Positions 46,401-60,281 of a stretch of DNA of 64,000 bases are shown one piece after another; within the stretch, counting starts at the first letter, position 1, and the number at the start of each line of letters is the position of its first letter. Source of the stretch: Piezodorus guildinii (lineage: Eukaryota; Arthropoda; Insecta; Hemiptera; Pentatomidae); NCBI GenBank assembly GCA_023052935.1, contig CM041298.1:65621838-65685837 (forward strand). Direction: 5' to 3'. The notes below the pieces were generated by a model, which worked only from the letters and a program-made list of their open reading frames with translations, was not told the origin of the DNA and made no database searches. A program made the translations under genes and the position numbers.

Positions 46401-49400
46401 GAAACTTGGATGCACCATTACATCCCTGAATCAAAACAAGCGAGTATGGAGTGGAGACTGAAAGGGGAACCTGGACCAGTGAAAGCCAAGTCACGGCTGT
46501 CAGCTGGGAAGGTTTTGGCTTCCGTGTTTTTTTTTATCAGCGTGGCTTGCTGCATCTTGATTTTTTGCATGAACACAGGACTATCAATGCCGCATACTAC
46601 TGTGACACTTTGAATGAAGTCAGACTTGCATATTGCCGCAAAAGAGGGGATCTACCGATGAGAGAAGTGATTCTTTTTCAGGACAATGCTCGACCGCATA
46701 CTGCGGTCCTGATGAGAGAAAAATTGGAGCAACTGGGCTGGGAGACGCTGGAACACCCTCCCTACAGTCCAGACTTTCACCTGTTTGGCCCACTCAAGGA
46801 AGCTTTGGGAGGTCAGAGAGCCGTCAGTGATGATGAGGTTGAAGCCTAGTGCTCAATTGGCTGAAGACACAACCTACTTCATTCTATGAGCATGGGATTG
46901 GAAAATTACCTATGCGCTGGGAAAAATGTATTTACAAATCAGGAGACCATGTAGAAAAATGAGGTGTAATTTTCTTTGGGTTCAAAGTAAAAATAAAAAA
47001 ACTAGATTTTTTATTGGAGTTTTGGAATTGGATGGGAGTTTTATTGAGGAATATCAATGTATTGAAGGGAAGGGATGTCCACAAAAGAATCATGTAAATA
47101 ATAAATTAAATAAAAAAAAACTAATATGAAAGATCACTCACATATAACAGTTCATGTGTTCGAGTGTTCCACTTTTTGATAATACCATCTCTTGATCCAG
47201 AGAATAGAGTATCAGACGTCAACTCTAAGCATTGAATGCCATCATAATGTGGTGGGTCCAAGGTGACCCTCGGGGTTACGATGCCCACAGAGGACTGGCT
47301 CCCGGCATTAATGTCAAACAGTTTTATGTAATGGTCTTTAGACCCTGTCACTACAGTATCTGAACCAACTGCTAAGCACATCACAGCCGCCTGGTGGCCA
47401 CCAATCAACTTACCGACCACACTAAACCTGTAGCAAAACCAAATTAGTTTTAAAGAATAGAAAAGTAATAGTTTTAAAAAAATATATATTATCTAGTAGG
47501 CCGCATGTGGCTCTTTGGCTCCTTAAGTGTGGCTCTGGCACAAATATCCATGGAAGCCGCAATCATATGTTCATTAAAAAAAAAAAAATCTTGGTAAGAA
47601 AAAAAATACATCTTATTTGTTAAATTAAAATTCTTTTATAAATCAAGAAAATGTATAATTTTTTGTTTAAGTTAAAAGATAGATAGATAATTAAAATTTT
47701 ATATAGCTATAAAAATACGCAACGAACATCGAGTTTAATTTTATTAGTTTTCGTAAACGCAAACACAAACCATGTACAAGCTACCAGCTGAAATAGTTGA
47801 AATGTTTTCGGCATACTTCGGTGAGATACACCATTTTAAACAATAATTTTTAATAAGAGAGAAGCAGATTTCAGTAATTTAAAAACAGCAGTGCAACTTT
47901 AGCATCTGTCAACATTTTTTTTTTATAAATTGTTGTAATGTTCATATTTGACCCTTTGGCCAATAACTTTGCCTACCACTGTAGCAGACAAATAGTATTG
48001 AGTAATAAAAAAACTTTGCAAATTACTACACAATGGTTTATTATTTCCTAATAACTATATTAAATTATAATTGTTTATATAAATCTTTATAGACAATTAA
48101 CTAATATATATATATTTTTTTCACCAAACATTTTATTGACACCTGTAAAAAAATTACAATAAGCAAATGCGCTAAAATAAAAACACGGCGTGGGCACAAC
48201 ATACAACATACCGTAATAATAATAATAATAACAGGCCTACCGAACACGAAGATTCGATGCCGATACCACCAAACTCCGCCTGCACAGACTCGTCCAATGT
48301 TCACCATTCAAGCCCAAGTCCCCGAGATCAGCCTTAACGCAATCCTCCCATCGACGTTTCGGCCTACCTTTCGGACACCTGCCAGTCGGATCAGCGAATA
48401 CCAACTTTCTCGGAATCCGATACTCACCGAGCCTAACAACTTTACTCGCCCATTTGAGTCTCCATGATGCTATAAACTCAATTATATTCACAGGGTACAA
48501 GCTCCACTCTAAGAGCTTTAAGTTTTTAGACAGAAGCCGCGAGCTAAGTAATTTAGCAACTGAATAATAACACGCATTTCCCACCTTTAACTTGGATGAA
48601 TATAGTAAAGAATAAAAAATGTCTGTCTGTCCAACACCTGTATGCAGGTTTTTAAATATTCAAGTAATTATTGAAATTTAAAAAAAAAAGTCAATTTCGC
48701 TATAAAGATAGAAACTTATACCTTCAGATCAAGCCCACTTCAAAAAGTTTTTTTTACAAAAAATTCAAGATGACATTAATGTTATATACTACTAATTATT
48801 TAAATACTAACATTTCACAAATGATAGGTCATTTATACTATTACCAATAACTGTCTTAAACGATATACATAAATTTAAATTTCTTAAATATTAATTATTT
48901 TAAGGAATCTACATGTTTAACTCGGTGGTTCAACCAATATGATGTTATTTAAGGCAAGAAACTATGCCCAGAACAAGTAACCTCAAATCTGTTTAAAGCA
49001 TATATTATACAAAATGAACTATTGAACTAGCAGTAAGAATAAAATGGAATATACTAACTTGCGCAGGTCCCAAACACGCACTTTGTCACCTGCTGCAGTA
49101 TATAGCATAGGAATGTTATCACCAAGGGCAATATCATTCATTTGGGGTTCGCCATTATTATTCTGCTGATTCGACCAACTAGCAGATAATCCAGAAGAAC
49201 TAGAAAATGAAATTAGTAAAATAATTTCTCTTCCTTAAATAAAAAAAAAATTAAAAAAATATTGGTTTTGACAACACAAAACAAAAAAAAAATAATAATT
49301 TCAATTTATATATTTCAGTAGATTAACCTGAATTTAACTAGAATATTAAAATAAAAAAATATTAGTGAAAAAATGGAGAATCTGATAAAAAACTTCTTAA

Positions 49401-52400
49401 TTGATATTGATAAAAGGTAAGATATATTTGCTTTTACATACCTCAAAGTCCTTATACATTTTGCAGAACGAAGATCCCATACTTTCACAAATGCAGAAGA
49501 AGCTGCAAACACCAACTTCATTTCCGGGAGATATTTCACAGCCACAACGTTGTTTGGATGACCCGGAAACATTTCTATTTCCCTCATTTGTTTTAAATCC
49601 CATACTAGTACGCTGCGATCTAAAATTAAAATAGGCAGAATAAGAAAGGAAATGAGAATTATAAATGAAACTTTATATATTTAAAAATAAATATTAAATA
49701 TTTATAAATACTGTATTTTATAGTTAAAAAATATAACCTTCTTACCTATACTGACATATGCCAGTTAATCCTGGGCTCTCACTACTAAGCATAAAAGCCA
49801 ACTTCAGGCTCTGGAGATGCGCTTCTTGAAGAAAGTATATGGTAAGACGAAGTGAGACAGAATAAGAATTACCACAATAAGATCCAACCTTGATGCGAGA
49901 TTGGCCGAGGATATTATTGAAGAAAATCAGCTAAGATGGTTCGGCCATGTCTTGAGAATGTAGGAGGATTGCATGGAAAGAGAGGACACAATGGAGGGAA
50001 GGAGATCAAGAGGAAGACCTAGAAAGACTTTGGATGAATCAATAAGACCTGAAAAAAAGGGATATTGACAGATCAGCAAGAGAAATGCCTGGATATTGAA
50101 ACGGAATACCTGGGATCGGCCTCTACAAGGACCCTCTCACATTGCAGGGCGGTAGAGAGAAAGGATAAATAAATATTTCCTCTTTAAGTATTTAAATAAA
50201 TAAATTGATTCCAAAATTTACAAAACAACAACATGTTTAACTAAAGACACAGGATTTGGAAATTAAATTGGATAAATACATAAAATATGAAACTATTGGG
50301 TTGTTACACGTGAAATGACCATTTTTTGAAACAGGAAGAAAATAAAAAATTGAGACCAAATCTTACATATTTTTTATTTAAAGTATTTACCATAATTTTC
50401 GACACACACTTCTGTTAACAAATTAAAAAAGATTTCTATTCCAGATAAGAAAAACTTTTGAGTCCAAACTCCGAAAAAAGGTGGTAGTCTGTAGGAGATA
50501 GATCAATGGGAATATGGAGAGGAGGGGAGGAGGGATGTGGTAAGACTTAATAGACTTAACACCTTTAATTTATTCATTGTCAGTAATGAAACATGAGGTC
50601 AGGCGATATCATGAAGGAGATATGTCCTTTCCTGTTTACCTTTGCTGGCTGTGGACTATTCAAATTTTGATGCGTTTGGTAAATTAGCAGGTAGGTTAAT
50701 ATAGAATCAATTCTTTTTCTCTTAGAAAAGAAAAATGAATGACCGGGAAATATGCCACCATACAGCAAACATTAACTTTATCAGGTGGTGGTTCTGTTTT
50801 GGGTAGTGCCCAGGAGGCTGGACAGCATCTGACCATTGACTTCATCGGCATCAATTGTCATAGATGATCCACTTATTAGGTGCCTGAGAAATAGTTTGTT
50901 TCTTTGATGAGCAAGCAAAAAACCTGTCTCTTTGACATTTTAATTGCTGACTTTATTGAGCTCAGGTAAGACCTTTTTTGTCTTTCCATTCGATTTCAAA
51001 TTCCTGGAAACTTATAATCTGAATATTTTTAGAAAGAATACTGACCACGAGACGCAGTAAAGAGATTATCTTCAGTAGCATGTACAGCTAACACTGCCCT
51101 CGCATGGCCTTCGACGACGTGTGTACAATATAAAGGTGACTTTTGGTTTTTCTGAAAAACAAAAAACATACTAAGATTAATAAAATTAATCTCAGATTTA
51201 TCCGAATAAATGTCCTAAAGAATAATAAGATTTGATAATGCTGTAATAAAAAAATGATTGCTTACATAATTCAAATAGTTGTGAAGAAAACTACAAAAAA
51301 ACAATGAATTAAGATTTCAATCTTCCAAATTACCAGATTCTTGGGCAATGTAAATAATTATTCTCTTACAATCTAGCTGAAGGTATTAGAACGGATAAGA
51401 AATAATCAAGTTCAGTTTTAGTTCTCTTGGTATGAAAGTAAAGAATATTTCTAGGGTCTAATATTTCCTTTTTAAATACCTCAAGAAATTATCTTCCCAC
51501 TGCTTCTGCTTCACATTGGTCTAAACAGTATTAGAATTGGCGAAACAAACAAAACTGATAATGAGTCTCGGAAAAGTGATTTAGATAACCTGCCCGTCAA
51601 TTGCAAGGAATATTTTGCAAATATATTAAATAAATATTTAGAAGCAATAATTTACAAGCATTCTAAATTTAATATGCTAACAAAGGGTGGCATCAAATAA
51701 ATTATTGCAAGTACTACTAAAAACTATTTCACTAGTGTTAGGGCAAAAGAGCTTAAGTCACTAATTTATGAAAATGAGGTTTCTATGTTTTTAAATAAAG
51801 AATATTTGCTTAAGTTTGTATTTTACTATAAAGAACAACCTTATGAGATAATATAGTAATTCATTAAAAAAGAAATACTAGGACAGGATTTTAAATTATT
51901 TTTCAAAACTACAAAAAATCGTTCAGATTCCAAGACTTAAGCCCTTTTGACCAAACATCAATGATTAATTGTGCAATCAACTCTTCGACCAACATTGCAT
52001 GTCTTCATCAGGGCTTCTTTAAATCAATTTTGGGGAACAAATGTAAATACATTTAATAGGAATTTATCAATTTTAAAGTTAAGAAATAAATTAAAAGCAA
52101 TAATTGATAAAGTTTATGTTATTCAATATATAATAATGAAAATTAATAATTCAGATAATAAACTTATCGAATATCATTTAAAAAATATTCATTATTTATT
52201 ACTTTTATAAAGCAAATAACACCCATGTGTAGTAAAGTAGTTCCCAGCCTTTAAGATAAGTTCTTTAAAAATTAATTTAGAAGAATTTACGAACAAATAA
52301 ATCCTATAGGAGCACTATTCCATTTTGATCAACATAACAAACTGATAAACAACAACTTAAAGACTAAATTGTTTTTGAGAATACATGTTAAAGACCCAAC

Positions 52401-53613
52401 GAACCAGAAGCTAAGCTAAGCTACTCACCCTGAAGGTGTACGAAGTGATCTTGCCAGGGTTGCGGGTGGTGGACGGTGGCTGCGAAGTGAGTCGTGAGAA
52501 AACGTTCTCCTCGCGACTGGACTGCCTCCTGTACGTTGGGGGGGAAGCAGGGGGTGACCCTGCCAGCTCCAGCCCTCTCTCCCTACACCAGGTTAAGGTT
52601 AGTCTTAGTGTTAGTGCCCCCAACCCCGTTTAGTTCTACGTCTGTTAATATTTATTAGGAAGGTAAGCTTGTTTCCATAATGACCGATTATAAAACTGCT
52701 CATTCAGAAAAAAAATGTGAAACTCTATATTTTATCTTAAATATTTCGTTAAATCATTGAAATGTTACCAATTTAATGCTTTGAAAAATTGAGCCATTTA
52801 ACATGGTTAAAATATAAAATTGGTTATATTTAAACACATAAAATAGGCTCAGAGGTATACTCAAATATCTAGGAACAATTAAACGTAACATGTTTGCACA
52901 TTAAAGATTATACCACAGATTTCTCTAAACTTAATTTATATTTTCATAATACAGGTAATTCTTTTTGTGCAAGTTGTATACAGGCAATGAATGTGATTTT
53001 TTAGTTTCATTTTCGTTTTTATCTTGTTCAAGCCCCTTTTAAGTTAATTATATTTTTTTAAATTTCACTTATATTTTTGAATAATTAGTTTCACCATTTG
53101 TTAAAAGTCAGTGTTAATTAGTAGGTTTGAATAAAAAAGGTGCACTCTAATCTCCCATTGGGAAGGTCTATATGTAAATATATCTCATGTAAATATTATG
53201 TTTTGATTTTGTATACATAACAGAGAGAAATTAACTTTATATTTGCATATAAATAAAGACTATTATTTTTATCAAAAATAATACTGCTCTTAAAGACTGC
53301 AGGGATGGAAGTAAAAAGGTGGTAAGTAAACCTCTCTCACTATTCTTAATTTAACTACTCAATAGTGGACTAATTTCTTATGGGGATGAGTTGGTTTTTA
53401 CCTAGAAAAGGCCCTAGCCCCAACACATCTGGGCTGTAGATCCATAGGTGGCTGGTACAAATGTGTTGGGGCAAGGGACTTTTCTAGTTGAAAAGGGAAT
53501 ATTTCCCCATAAAAAATTAGTCCACTGCTGTATTGTTATACTAAGAATAGTGAGAGAGGTGTACTGACCGCATGGTTACTTCCTCCACTCACAATATCAG
53601 CATAATATTATTT

Positions 53614-53650
<37 letters not shown>

Positions 53651-56600
53651 GCACCTTTTTGTTTTATTACTTTCACTTACCTATATATGAAATATATATT
53701 AAGGGAAAGTATTGCGATCGTGAAAACTTTCGAATTCCAGTTTTCGACAGAAATTTTAGGGTTAACACGTTTTAGGGTCTCCTGAGTCCAAATGAAAAAG
53801 GTCTGAGTGTATGTATGTCTGTGTGTGTAGTAACTCCTGGGCGGAAACAGTAAGTGTAACGTCCGAGATGTTACAGCAACTTTTTTATCAAAATGAGCTT
53901 ACCAGAAGAACCACTTTATACCATGCATTTTGCACCTTTTATCGATTTTCTCGAAAACGGTTCCCACGATTTTGATTAAATTCGCTATATCGATGTACAA
54001 TTTAATAAGCTTAAACGTCATGTAGGTTTTATTCTGATTAAAATAGTCTGACAGAGCTTTAATGCCGATATTTTAAATGTTCTTCCCCTACAGTACCTTT
54101 ACTTCTGTAGATTCTATAAAAATAAGCAAATTATCTTGTTACCATTGATAATTAACAGCTAAATATGCAAGTTGAGCGAATTTGATATCTAACTAAAAGA
54201 GAAAACTGAAAAAATATTTTTTTAATATAATTTATTGATTTTGAACATAGCAACAGTAATATACACGTATAATATACCGTTGGAAAGCTAAAGATTTTAG
54301 AATAAATATTATCTAATGCACAAACTTGTAATAGTTAATAAAGAGTGATGAAAAGCAGATAAAACTGATTATTTCAGATAATAACATAATAGATTTTTTA
54401 ATAAAATACATGTTTCTATAAAAATTAAAGTTAATTAATTCTTTAAGAGTTTCATGTATTTTTATCTCTAACTGTATTTGAAAATTCTTTCATTGATTTT
54501 AAAAATGGAGGTAAGTGAAAGTCGTGTGTTGCCCGCACCAGATTTTTTTATACCAATTAATTAACACTGACTTTTAACACATGTGTTCAAATTGCAACAA
54601 TGAAACAAAAAATAACTATTAAAAAACATATGTGAGATATGAAAAAATACAATTAACTTAAAAAGGGGCTTAAACAATCTTGTGCTTAAAGAAAAGGAAA
54701 ACATTGAAACAAGCAGTACCTTCAAGATTAAATTAAATTGATGCGTGGTGAAAATATACATTCAACCATTTAAATCCAAGCGAATCACAATTAATATTTA
54801 AAAGCAAAGAAAAATAACTAACTTGTAGTTAGTGAAATGAAATATAAGCACTCGAGCCAGTTGAAATGAATGAGGTTCAAGTTTAGTGTTTAGATACTAA
54901 GTGTTTTTTGTTTAGAAATTCACAGAACAAAAAATATAAATAATAAAAGTATAGAATGTGTTTATGCCAGATATTAGCAAGCATTACATAAAAACAACTT
55001 TATACTTTTATATCTAAATAGTCTCCAGAAGATTATCTCATATACATAAAATATGTGAATTATACTAATTAATCATATTTAAGTAAATATGTTTTAATTA
55101 AAAAAATGCTGCAAATTATGACACAATGGTTTATTATTTCCAAATAACTATATTGGGGTATAACAGTGTATATAGCTATTATACCCTATACAGGCAATTA
55201 ACTAATATGAAAAGCAAAAAATTAATCTAAGAAAAATGGTCTATCACTGCTGATAATTTCAAACATTTCTTGACCAATTTTAATTATTCTTTTCTTGGTT
55301 TGTAGGAAATTTAATTCTCTATATAATAGTACTAACAGAAATTTGATATTTATAAATTCCCAAGGCGGACAGTGATTAATTTCTGTTCATTATTTGGGTT
55401 CTAGGTATCTTGGAAACGTAATCCTAAAATTTTGAGGGAGGGTAATTTAAAAAAATTATTTTCCTGACAAATTACAATAGTTGTATACCTAAATATTATT
55501 GATTCATCAATCCGAGCCAAATAATTGTCTAGTGGACTCGTCTATTATAATCTGGAATCAATCATAATTTGTGAAATGTTGGCCATATTCACTTCAACTG
55601 TCTCAAATATATATTAAATAAAGAAATTGTAATTATTCAAAATACAATTTTAAAAATAGGTCATAAGAGAGCATCCTTATAAATAACAGCTGCAATAGAA
55701 TAATAATTGTAAAATAAATTTATAGGAAATGTAAGAAAGGAAACAAAAATTTAAAGTTTCCAACTTTACAGAAGAGAAATGCAGATTTTGTTAATAAATT
55801 TTACCAAATGAACTATTCATCTGCATGCACAATTATTTTAAATCATAGAGATAATACCAATGAAGCGTAAACAAAACAAAAAGTTGTAATTTTAAATATT
55901 CAGGGCAGTCCAATAAGTTATCACGGCTGGACAATAATTGAAATAATTCATTGTTTTCATCATTTAAAATTAAAGTAACTCACAAAATAAATTCAGGTAC
56001 AATATGAAAAAATAAAATAAAACCTCACCAAAAAAACAATGACCTACTTCGGTGAAATAACTCTCATTTTATGAACACTTTTAAACTTATTTATTCTGTG
56101 CTTATTTATTCGTCCTATATTATGGACTTTCATCAGGCTAAGAAGAACAATATATTCAATGCAATTAAAAGAGAAAAAAAATATTAAGTACAATAATTAG
56201 ATAGCAAACAGTAATATTTTTGGATAATATTGGTAATAAAATATTTGAAGATTATAATGAAAAAATTAAGTAACTAATTAAAGTTTAAAGACTAAAAAAA
56301 TTAAAGCTTTAAAGATGACAAAATTTAAACAATATTTTACTGTTTTGTAAGTAGAGTGATAATGAAGTAATATAATTTAGTAAGTAACCAAACAATAATA
56401 TGTGAGGGGCCTGGATATATAACAGAAAAAGATAAGGACAGGAGAAGAGGGAGAAAGAAATAAGAGAAGAGTGAAAAGAAAGCATAATTATAACAATTAG
56501 AAAATGGAAGGCCCACAATGTAGGCTGAAACGTCAGCACACAGTAAAATAAGTTTATCTTATTAGTGTAATTTATTGATAACCTCAACTGCAAACTAACT

Positions 56601-59600
56601 TCTCCATCATACATTCTGTATAATGTAGTTTTATTCTTATATTATGCCAGTGCCTCAAGCATTTAACATAATGGAATTTTACTTCTGTCATAATAATATT
56701 TCTACACAATTTCATGACTGGTAAAAAAAAATCTCATTGAAATTTTGAATAAACATTTATATATCCCTCTGAACATAGCTTTTGATTAGAAAAATTATTT
56801 CATGGACCAAAGCGTGTGAATGTATGGAGCCTCTTACAAGCTTAGAGTAACAATCGTACACCTATCACAAACTAATTCTAATCATAGTTTATACATCAAA
56901 ATTTATTTTGTGGAACCACCAAAAAAGAAATGAACAGCTCTCCCAAGTTAGAATATAAAAATGCTCGGCAACCATGGTCTTATCTGTCAGTTTTCTTTGA
57001 TTGGTTTAATTCATGTTTTACAAATGGTGAAATTAATCAGTAGGCATAGCAAGGGGCCTAGTATTATTGTTAAGAGATTACTCTTACTGTTAATAGGACA
57101 CTAAGATTTATTTGAACTTTTAAAAAAAATATGTCAACGAAAAGATTTCACTATCTGATTGTTAGAAAAAACAAAAAACTATTCAATACAGAAGATATTT
57201 ACACATATAAATATAAGCTTATTATAAGTAATTAGCTTTATTTGTTAAAATGATTAAACATTAAGAAAAATGGCAACTTTATAAAACACATAAAGTTAAC
57301 AACTTATATCACATATTAAATAAATAAATCACCATTCTCTGATCTGCAACTAAAATAAGTGCCATTTTTCATATCATTATAATTAATATCATACTCAAAA
57401 CTATTAAATTATAAAAAATATAATGCCAACAAATATTATGACGAAATTGACAGAAAATATATTCAATAAATATTTAAAAAAGAAAGTTAACAAGTTCTAA
57501 AAATAACAATTAAAACAATGTTACAATAAAACTAAAACAATGTTACAAGAAAATCTGCTGCGTCCATTATCTAATGGCATTATATTTCTAAAAAATGAGT
57601 GATTAGAAAGTGTAAACTTTTTTTTTTTCAGTTATAAATTAATAAAATTAAATTAATCTGTGATGAATTTATATGCCATGGCATATTAATTCTATTCAGT
57701 TCCTTGAACATTATTAATTATCATTCAACCTGTAACGAATTTAATTTGATATAAAAGGGAGGAGAGAGGACAGGACTCACATGGAAGGGTAGTTAGCAGA
57801 TGAGATGACGTAAGTATTTTTTCGTAAGGGCTTTGGAGAGCTGGGAACTCCTTTCCGTAGATATACAGGAGATCCAGGTGCAGAGCTGGGTACTCTGAAA
57901 GCATAATACCATAAAAAGGATGTTATTTAAATGTCAATACCAAAATAATTGCATGAAGAATATATTTCCATATTAAAATAATTATATATATATATATATA
58001 TATTAATTAAAATACAGATGACATTGTACAGTAAAAAACATTCTGCATTTAATACCTCATTATTTATTCATAATTATGTTTAGCAATATTATGTTTAAGG
58101 ATAATTAAATGTCCTTGATTCAAAGAATTGATTATGAGTAAAACTAAGTTATATTAAAGGTAATCATATCATAGGGTAAGTAAAATAGAGATATATCCAT
58201 TATTTTCTACACAAATGGTTAAGGGGACCATTAAATTTGAATATGCTTGGTAAAACAACCAGCGTCTAAAACCTGTGAAAAATCGTTGCTCTCACAAACG
58301 GTCTCTAGCTTTTTTGTTAGCTAGGTGCTCCAAGCTTGCTCCATTATGAAGTCTGAGCTAAACTGTGGGATAACAGGTAGGTGAAATTTTTTGAGATTTG
58401 GTGGAATTCTCATAACTCTCACATAATTTTTTTTAATTTCTTGAAATGGAGTTTCTACATTAAAAAAAACGTTTTCATGATGTGTATGTTACACTTGTTT
58501 TGATATAACATTATCATTTAATTTGTTTTTTTTATCTTTAAAAAATAATATAATAATAATGGGATTTTTTAAAAAAGTAATATTTGATGTTGCTGAATTT
58601 ATTTTTAAAAAATAGGCCTTCTTCCTCCCCCCCACGCCTTTTGTGAACACTCATAATACCTAGCTCTCACGAGTTTTCACCTACTTAAACCACTTGTGAT
58701 AGAGACAATTTTTCACAGGTTTTAGATGCAAGTGTAAAACACTGACTTCCTTAAAATAACTTTATTGTCCAATTTCCTTTCAAAACAAATAACATATTAT
58801 AATTTACATGTTGGAACAACTTCAGCATCTTTAAGTTTTGATTCTTTGAATTAAAAATTTGTCTATTTAAGAATGTATCGTCGACTGTTGAAAATATCAT
58901 AGGCAGAAATTATCAGGATTCAATCGTGTGAAAAATATTTTAATTTTGCCGATGTTTCGGCTCAAACAAGGGTCAACCGTGAGCCATGACAAGCATAAAA
59001 ATAAAGAAAAGTTGATTTGCCTAAATGGCTATATAGTGTTACTGTCTCCAAGTGAACTGTCTATGTAGGTAGAAAATTGTCTAATTATTCGCCATCATCA
59101 GGGCAACCGTGAGCCATGACAAGCATAAAAAGAAAAGAAAAGTTGATTTGCCTAAATGGCTATATAGTGTTACTTGTCTCCAAGTGAACTGTCTATGTAG
59201 GTTGGAAATTGTCTAATTATTCAGACAAAATAAGTAATATGGTTATATGAACAAGGGAACTATGAAGACAACCATATTAATTGAAACTTCCAGTTATTAG
59301 TGAAATATTCTTTTCATTAAATTTCTTTTCATGAATTTCATTAAACTAGCTTGCTGGGTTGGACCAACAGCCTGGAATATCAAAGAAGTGTAAGATCACC
59401 ATTAATGAGTGGTTTCCTGGCCCATACAAAAGTGTCCTGACTAGTCTGAAGTCTACCTCACTAGGTTGTGACCTGTAAAGTAGACTGTAGACCATACTGT
59501 TGTCCTCTTGTTGGTATTATCCACTAAAGCTTCCTCAATGGTGGAGACAATACCACTGCCAACAGTTTAACATCATGCACAAAAAGCTTGAACGTCATTG

Positions 59601-60246
59601 TCCAAATGATTAACAAGAAGAGGCCAATCTTTCTTCGTCATTATACGTAACTATTACAACCATTGTTTGGCTTACATAAAATATAATCATTAAATCTATA
59701 CCTTATTCAATAAATTAAATATCATTGAATTATAACACATTAGACATATATATTAATCTGTAAAAATGAAATGGTGCACATGGATGAAACAAAACTTACT
59801 TGACAGTAGTAAGACTTCTTAATAACGGAGGAGGGCAGAGTCGCTCTGGTGATGCTGCTGCGGATGAAGAAGTTTTTTTAGGAGGGACCGAGTCAGTCGG
59901 AAACAGAAGGTCCATCGGTGAAAGGGCTTTTCTAGGTCGCCTTTTGACTTTGGGACTGAAATTTAAATATCAATGGTAAAATATCCAAAGCAATATATAA
60001 TTCCTTAAACAAAAAGTCTCAGCTATCTGAGACTTTTTCTATATTTTTAATAGAGGGTATAATAAAAGGGAGGTTCTGAATAAGATCTCCCAAACTGCCT
60101 TGACTACTTTAGATCTATGAGATATAATATATCCAAGCTACGAAAAACAACTCTAGGTTTACAAAATATTTTCAATTGTGATTAAATAATTGTTTTTAAA
60201 GTAATGTTATAAATTTCCCATTTTAATTTACCTGTTTTAACAATTT

Positions 60247-60281
<35 letters not shown>

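Noticed and set aside
56309..56614. 101-codon minus-strand frame
   Set aside because: It is a low-complexity Leu/Ser/Phe product in AT-rich intron DNA without supporting signals.
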